From an uncultured Parasphingopyxis sp. (GTDB lineage Bacteria > Pseudomonadota > Alphaproteobacteria > Sphingomonadales > Sphingomonadaceae): a stretch of 18,282 bases of DNA. The notes beneath the pieces were generated by a model, which saw only the letters and a program-made list of their open reading frames with translations, searched no databases and had not been told where the DNA came from. Shown piece by piece: positions 14,223 through 18,282 of this stretch (the stretch's first letter is position 1; every line of letters begins with the position of its first letter). Location of the stretch: positions 1-18,282 of the forward strand of contig CAJQMX010000053.1 of the NCBI GenBank assembly GCA_905479515.1, read 5' to 3'. The position numbers and the translations under genes were made by a program.

Positions 14223-14929
14223 GCAATCCGATCAAACTTGATGAAAGCTGGAAGGCACCGCTCGCACCGGAATTTGCTGCGCAATATATGCAGGATCTGC
14301 GCGCCTTTCTGGTCGCGGAGAAGGCGGCGGGCAAAGTGATTTTCCCCGCTGGTTCACAATGGTTTCATGCGCTGGATGCGACCCCGCTTCCCAAGGTCCG
14401 CGTCGTGATATTGGGGCAGGACCCGTATCACGGCCCGGGCCAGGCGCATGGGCTGTGCTTCAGCGTCCGCCCCGGCGTCCGCCCGCCGCCCAGTCTTGTG
14501 AATATCTATAAGGAGATGGAGAGCGATCTCGGTATAAAGCGCGCCAGCCACGGCCATCTTGAGCATTGGGCCGAGCAGGGCGTGCTCCTCCTCAACAGCG
14601 TGTTGACCGTGGAATCCGGCATGGCCGCTTCACATCGCGGGCGTGGTTGGGAGAAATTCACCGACGCGATCATCCGGCTGGTGGCGGAAAGGCAAGAGCC
14701 CGCCGTGTTTCTGTTATGGGGCAGCTACGCACAAAAAAAAGCGGCGTTCGTCAAAAGCGTGGAGCAGTGCGGGCGGCACTGCGTGTTGAAATCGGTGCAC
14801 CCGTCTCCACTATCGGCGCATCGAGGGTTTTTCGGATGCCAGCATTTCTCAAAGGCGAATGCGTTTCTGGAGGCGCAAGGGCTGGAACCGATTGATTGGG
14901 CTTTGCCCGAAGGCGGTCAGCTTCACTAG
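14219..14929 (+). CDS. ung: Uracil-DNA glycosylase, family 1
   Basis: Removes uracil from DNA and starts base-excision repair; 236 residues, the usual size. The water-activating motif GQDPYH is at 66-71 with catalytic D68. It is followed by the uracil-pocket G-L-C-F-S-V, the PPPSL segment, L-L-N-S-V-L-T-V and the minor-groove intercalation motif [10 protein letters not shown] beginning at H194. All key residues are intact. The start overlaps the upstream membrane protein's stop (ATGA), so it is probably translated by ribosomes leaving that gene. It is convergent with the secreted-protein gene ending at 14957. Confidence 0.96.
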   Translation: MSNPIKLDESWKAPLAPEFAAQYMQDLRAFLVAEKAAGKVIFPAGSQWFHALDATPLPKVRVVILGQDPYHGPGQAHGLCFSVRPGVRPPPSLVNIYKEMESDLGIKRASHGHLEHWAEQGVLLLNSVLTVESGMAASHRGRGWEKFTDAIIRLVAERQEPAVFLLWGSYAQKKAAFVKSVEQCGRHCVLKSVHPSPLSAHRGFFGCQHFSKANAFLEAQGLEPIDWALPEGGQLH

Positions 14930-14934
14930 CGATG

Positions 14935-14955
14935 CCTGTCGTCACATTTGACAGG
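14935..14955. terminator. Short hairpin between convergent genes
   Basis: CCTGTC (14935-14940) pairs with GACAGG (14950-14955) around nine bases, filling most of the 27-base gap between the ung stop and the leftward stop at 14957. It is a plausible weak bidirectional terminator. Confidence 0.35.
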
Positions 14956-14956
14956 A

Positions 14957-15751
14957 TTAGCAATGCGATGGTTCGAAGCAAATTTCCCTTACTATCCGGC
15001 TTTGCGATGACCGGAATCGCGGAACATCGACTGTAATTCGCGCGCCGTCTGCATTGCCTCGTCGCAATTGAAAGAGCACTGGGTGATTCGAACTGTTTCT
15101 TGCCATCGCACTAAAACGCAAGAGTCGAATGCTCAGCCGGTCAATTTCGATTTCTCCGTTGGAAGCCCAGCCCAGCAAATACGCCTGATCCCAGCTACTC
15201 GGTCCATTTCTAACAATTTGAGCGTGGAAACCATCTGTGGATTCCTGAACCCTCGATAGCCGGTCAGGCGGGAAACCACCTTCCGGTCTGGTATGCATGT
15301 CGACAAATTGGCTGGCCGTCAGATCGATCCGGGCGGAACTGCGTTCGAAATATCCACCAAGGCGGCGCCCATCCCGATACCATCCGCCGTTTCGGTAGAT
15401 GTGCACGAAATTTTCATCCGTTCCGGTGTCATACTCGATCCTGATGGCGGCGAAGCTGGCCTCTCCGGCTCTTGCGACGTTGCGATGATTCATCACGAAC
15501 CAGTATATTTCCTGAGGCGGCAGCTGATAGCATTGCGTGTCGCCCAACACCCTCACGCTGCGAAGTGTTGTGGCGGCGTGCCTGCTATTAGCGTGGGGCA
15601 CCCAGGCGATGGTGCCAACAGGATTATTGGCATAAAACTGTCCTCGGGTCGCACGTTCACCAGTATTTTGCGCTGCCAGCGCACCGCTGAAATTCAGCAA
15701 CAAGCCAATCAGAATTGCGAGATGTGTTTTCGAGAGCCGGGCGTTACCCAT
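14957..15751 (-). CDS. Secreted protein of unknown function
   Basis: A 264-residue exported protein. The start at 15751 was chosen because GGGGGAG lies eight bases upstream and the signal peptide (basic n-region, then LAILIGLLLNFSGALA) begins directly. The frame is open a little further up, overlapping the previous gene. The mature part is rich in beta-type sequence and aromatic or Asn/Gly motifs (Q-E-I-Y-W-F-V-M-N-H-R-N, F-V-H-I-Y-R-N-G-G-W-Y-R-D-G-R-R). Cysteines at 74, 258 and 264 could form disulfides. No catalytic motif or family was recognised. The gene overlaps the end of the upstream membrane-protein gene by eight bases, so the pair is surely one operon. Base composition is visibly more AT-rich than in recQ or the exporter. 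Confidence 0.7.
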   Translation of the reverse strand: MGNARLSKTHLAILIGLLLNFSGALAAQNTGERATRGQFYANNPVGTIAWVPHANSRHAATTLRSVRVLGDTQCYQLPPQEIYWFVMNHRNVARAGEASFAAIRIEYDTGTDENFVHIYRNGGWYRDGRRLGGYFERSSARIDLTASQFVDMHTRPEGGFPPDRLSRVQESTDGFHAQIVRNGPSSWDQAYLLGWASNGEIEIDRLSIRLLRFSAMARNSSNHPVLFQLRRGNADGARITVDVPRFRSSQSRIVREICFEPSHC

Positions 15752-16121
15752 CGGTTGAACTCCCCCGCACGACAAATGGGGCTACCAAGGTTACAATTAT
15801 CAGGAAACAGGCCGGTAAGAAGCGTTTGTCGGCCAGATAGTCTATTCGATCTATAGCGATGCTGCTCGACCAAATCGGGAAAGCGATAAGGGAGGTGAAG
15901 GCAAGCTGCAGCTTGCTGGTGACGCCTTGAAACCGTGCGAGATATAGCCAGCAAACGGGTATCAAGGCGATGAAGAAGCCCAATATCCAGCGCCAATAAT
16001 CGTCGTTGAAATCTATTATGGAATTAATCGCGAGAAAGGCTGCACTAACTTCTGCCGGTATTAGTTTGCGCACCTGATCAGTATATGCATCATCAGTTGT
16101 AACATTGCGTTCGTTGGTCAT
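15744..16121 (-). CDS. Four-helix membrane protein with an N-terminal LIPAEV motif
   Basis: A 125-residue inner-membrane protein. A polar N-terminus leads to K-L-I-P-A-E-V (19-25), then hydrophobic segments at about 26-37, 44-62, 70-90 and 100-118. I recall unrelated-looking small bacterial membrane proteins with the same plan, a short soluble N-terminus, an L/V-I/V-P-A-E/D-V motif and four helices, but they have no assigned function. The ATG at 16121 follows GGGGGG-TGG-ACGG, an adequate ribosome site. The downstream secreted-protein gene begins inside its last codons (ATGGGTAA overlap). DNA composition is locally low in GC, which suggests recent acquisition. Upstream, 152 bases separate it from the end of the monooxygenase gene. 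Confidence 0.7.
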   Translation of the reverse strand: MTNERNVTTDDAYTDQVRKLIPAEVSAAFLAINSIIDFNDDYWRWILGFFIALIPVCWLYLARFQGVTSKLQLAFTSLIAFPIWSSSIAIDRIDYLADKRFLPACFLIIVTLVAPFVVRGSSTDG

Positions 16122-16273
16122 CCGTCCACCCCCCGATATACTGATATCAATAAAGGTCCGGGGAGCCGATTTCTATGCGCCAAGCCATGTGTTGAGACCG
16201 TTTTGGAGCAATTGTCCGAAAGGCTTACTCTGGATTGGATAGAGTCTCAGGTGACAGGAAATTTTGGACCAGT

Positions 16274-17596
16274 TCACCCATTGCCACGCCCAATCTCCTT
16301 AATCAGATCCTTGCAATAGGTCCTGAAATCCACCTGGATCGTATGGCGTTTTGACTTGTAGAAATGGGACAGATGGACTTGCTCGTCCGCGACAATCACC
16401 CGCTCCATTTCCGCTGCATCCGGGAACGCATAGGCACCGGTCAGCGCGGCGGCGACGAATTTGCTTTGCTGTTCGGCGAGGTTGACCAGCGTCGGCAGCG
16501 GTTGGGCGAGCCCGAGGAAGAAAAGATTCTCAAAACCCGGCTTCACCATGCGCTTGTAGAGGGGATAAGCGTTGTCGACCGGTTGCAGCGCGGGATCGGT
16601 GAGGAAGGGAAAGCTGATATTATAGCCCGTGGCCCAGATGATCGCGTCCACTTGCTCCCGGCTGCCATCGGCGAAGATCACGCCGTCACCATCCAGCCGG
16701 TCGATCGCCCCCTTGGGCAGGATGTCGCCGCAGCCGACCCGGGTCAGAAATTCGCCAGAGACGCTGGGATGGCCTTCGAGCGGTTCATGATCGGGCTTGG
16801 GCAGGCCGTAATCTTCCATCCGGCCGAGCTGTTTCTTGATGAAACGCTGGGCGAGCTTGCGGCCAAGTTTGGCGGGTAGCCAGCTGGGCAGCACGGCCTT
16901 GTCCGCCGGCTGGCCGTTTGAATATTTGCTCAGCACCCAGACCCCGCGCCGCATCGAGATGAAGAGCTTCGCCGCGAGCGGTTTTTGTGACAGCTCGGAG
17001 GCAATATCCATCGCCGAATTGCCGCCGCCCACCACCATGACATTTTCGCCGCGATAGTCATGCGGTGCGAACGGATCGGAATAGGCATGGCTGTGCGTCT
17101 GATAGCCGTCAAACTGGCCCGGATAATCCGGCATGCGGGGATCCCATTGATGGCCATTGGCAACGATCAGCGCGTCATAAATGCCGGTCTCGCCGGTCGA
17201 GAGGGTGACGCGCCAGCTTTTGTCTTCCAGCCGCTCGGCCTTCTCGACGCGGGTGTTGAACGTGATCGCCTCGCGCAGCCCGAAATGATCGACATAATCG
17301 TGGAAATATTGAAGCAGCTGGGCATGGTGCGGGAAATCGGGCCAGTCTTCGGGCACCGGGTAATCCTCAAACGCGAGCCGGTATTTGGACGTGTCGATAT
17401 GCAGGCTCTGATAGCAGGCCGACATGCCGTTGGGGTTTTTGTAATACCAGTTGCCGCCAATATCGTCCGACGCCTCGAACTGGTCATAGGCAAGGCCATG
17501 ATCCTTCAGCCGCTTGGCCATGGTGAAGCCGGAACAGCCAGCGCCGATGATACAGATACTGGGATGGGGATCGTTCATCATCGCAGGATAAAGCAT
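16274..17596 (-). CDS. Flavin-containing monooxygenase
   Basis: An FAD- and NADPH-dependent monooxygenase of up to 440 residues that oxidises soft nucleophiles (S or N) or ketones. The FAD site is I-I-G-A-G-C-S-G (16-23), followed by E-A-S-D-D-I-G-G-N-W. The family fingerprint F-x-G-x-x-x-H-x-x-x-Y occurs as FDGYQTHSHAY near 161-171. The NADPH site is VVGGGNSAMD (188-197), and I-I-W-A-T-G-Y is present as in other members. Three possible starts lie close together (17596, 17581, 17578), none with a good ribosome site. The shorter ones begin MNDPHPSICIIG and are at least as likely. The LysE-type gene ends 27 bases upstream, so both are probably co-transcribed. The substrate is unknown. Confidence 0.93.
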   Translation of the reverse strand: MLYPAMMNDPHPSICIIGAGCSGFTMAKRLKDHGLAYDQFEASDDIGGNWYYKNPNGMSACYQSLHIDTSKYRLAFEDYPVPEDWPDFPHHAQLLQYFHDYVDHFGLREAITFNTRVEKAERLEDKSWRVTLSTGETGIYDALIVANGHQWDPRMPDYPGQFDGYQTHSHAYSDPFAPHDYRGENVMVVGGGNSAMDIASELSQKPLAAKLFISMRRGVWVLSKYSNGQPADKAVLPSWLPAKLGRKLAQRFIKKQLGRMEDYGLPKPDHEPLEGHPSVSGEFLTRVGCGDILPKGAIDRLDGDGVIFADGSREQVDAIIWATGYNISFPFLTDPALQPVDNAYPLYKRMVKPGFENLFFLGLAQPLPTLVNLAEQQSKFVAAALTGAYAFPDAAEMERVIVADEQVHLSHFYKSKRHTIQVDFRTYCKDLIKEIGRGNG

Positions 17597-17623
17597 GGCG
17601 CTTGGCGACGAACAAGCCCGGCC

Positions 17624-18244
17624 CTATTGCGTGCTCGCCAGAAACCAGACCGCGACGCCTGCCAGCATCGCCGCAAAAACACGGCGTGCGATGCGCTGGC
17701 GTGCTGGATCAGAAAGCCAGCGCTGGGCTGTGCCGGCCAGACCGACAATGCCGAGATGGATGGCGGTCGCGAGCGCAACATAGAGCAGGGTGAGGATCAC
17801 AGCCTGCGGAATGATCGGACGGGCGGGGTCGGTAAAACCGGGCAGGATCGCCACGAAGAAAAGCGCGGCCTTGGGATTGAGCAGGTTCACCATCAATCCG
17901 CGGCGAAAATGCTGCGCAGCATTTTCACGGTGATTGCTTCGGCTGGGGGAGACTTCACCCGCGCCGGTCCAGGCCTCAAACGCAAGCCATAACAGATAGG
18001 CCGCGCCGCCCCAGCGCAGCACCGCGAACGCGATTGGCGAGGCGGAGAGAATTGCGGCCAGGCCAAGCGCGGCGGCCAGCCCGATGATCGCGAGCCCGAG
18101 AGCAATCCCGAGCGTGGTCGCCAGTCCAGCGCGCCGCCCTTCTACCGCCGATACCAGAGCGAGATAGGCCATGTTCGGCCCGGGGGTCAGTTCAATGAGC
18201 AGCGCCGTCCCCAGAAAGGCGGCAAGCGTCGCGGTTATAATCAG
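17624..18244 (-). CDS. LysE/RhtB-family exporter with apparent CTG (or ATT) start
   Basis: An inner-membrane exporter of the LysE/RhtB family (amino acids and related small solutes), 206 residues when begun at 18244. The first helix ends in E-L-T-P-G-P-N (18-24), a family hallmark, followed by M-A-Y-L-A-L-V-S-A-V-E-G-R-R-A-G. The second hallmark, N-L-L-N-P-K-A-A-L-F-F, lies mid-protein. Five to six helices are visible. An ATG at 18172 would delete the first helix and the T-P-G-P-N motif, so the true start must be further up. Between the in-frame TAA upstream and that ATG there is no ATG, GTG or TTG. A perfect AAGGAGG (+ strand 18251-18257) sits six bases before CTG at 18244 and nine before ATT at 18241. 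CTG is preferred. Confidence 0.85.
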   Translation of the reverse strand: MIITATLAAFLGTALLIELTPGPNMAYLALVSAVEGRRAGLATTLGIALGLAIIGLAAALGLAAILSASPIAFAVLRWGGAAYLLWLAFEAWTGAGEVSPSRSNHRENAAQHFRRGLMVNLLNPKAALFFVAILPGFTDPARPIIPQAVILTLLYVALATAIHLGIVGLAGTAQRWLSDPARQRIARRVFAAMLAGVAVWFLASTQ

Positions 18245-18282
18245 TGCCTGCCTCCTTTACCCATGATGCACAGGGCTAGCAG
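18241..18282 (-). CDS. Possible 3' end of an upstream gene (partial)
   Basis: From the right edge, a frame on the leftward strand reads LLALCIMGKGGRH and stops at TGA (18243-18241). That TGA overlaps the CTG start of the exporter as CTGA, the same geometry as an ATGA coupling. The opening residues are hydrophobic. Alternatively, only the internal ATG begins a seven-codon leader (MGKGGRH). Fourteen codons are too few to decide. Confidence 0.25.
   Translation of the reverse strand: MLALCIMGKGGRH

Noticed and set aside
17060..17992. A 310-codon rightward frame opposite the monooxygenase and LysE genes
   Set aside because: It is antisense to two well-supported genes and shows no recognisable domain.
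1..18282. CRISPR arrays, tRNA or rRNA genes, insertion sequences, phage genes
   Set aside because: Looked for on both strands by eye; no regularly spaced repeats, cloverleaf ends, transposase motifs or integrase motifs were found.

Overview
The window looks like a chromosomal segment of an alphaproteobacterium, most likely a sphingomonad (Sphingomonadales). The reasons are the moderately high GC, an exporter very close to what I remember of the Novosphingobium Atm1 transporter, a TonB-dependent receptor, several small lipoproteins, a stand-alone PspC-domain protein and an HWE-type histidine kinase. No tRNA, rRNA, insertion sequence, CRISPR array or phage gene was seen. All family assignments come from reading motifs; no database search was run.

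Layout. 1-389: start of a leftward gene cut by the window edge, then a regulatory stretch with a G-quadruplex motif and a short palindrome. 390-2309: GAF-PAS-PAS-HWE histidine kinase. 2594-3043: DUF3617-type lipoprotein. 3145-6787 (leftward): Atm1-like ABC exporter followed by recQ, with a 19-codon leader ORF and two mutually exclusive hairpins between them. 6897-7469: two small exported or cysteine-rich hypotheticals, convergent. 7664-8335: a cytoplasmic domain tethered by one membrane helix, whose stop overlaps that of a convergent TonB-dependent receptor (8332-10416). A cluster of TGTCG half-sites lies upstream of the receptor. 10594-11843 (leftward): DUF72 protein and a lipoprotein. 11966-12613: another lipoprotein.

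12614-13335 is the most interesting part. A well-formed sigma-54 promoter (GG-N10-GC), with a perfect 8-bp inverted repeat just upstream, precedes two tandem paralogous 37-residue hydrophobic peptides and a 60-residue PspC-domain membrane protein. The peptide copies differ at 15 codons by silent changes and at only 6 by amino-acid changes, so both appear to be real, selected proteins. In enterobacteria the phage-shock (psp) genes are sigma-54 dependent, so this may be a compact envelope-stress module. That reading is an inference.

13593-14929: a Pr6Pr-type membrane protein, translationally coupled to uracil-DNA glycosylase (ung). 14957-16121 (leftward): a pair formed by a four-helix membrane protein and a secreted protein of unknown function, in visibly lower-GC DNA. 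16274-18244 (leftward): a LysE-family exporter, which appears to start at CTG (or ATT) behind a perfect Shine-Dalgarno, followed by a flavin-containing monooxygenase. A last open frame reaches the right edge.
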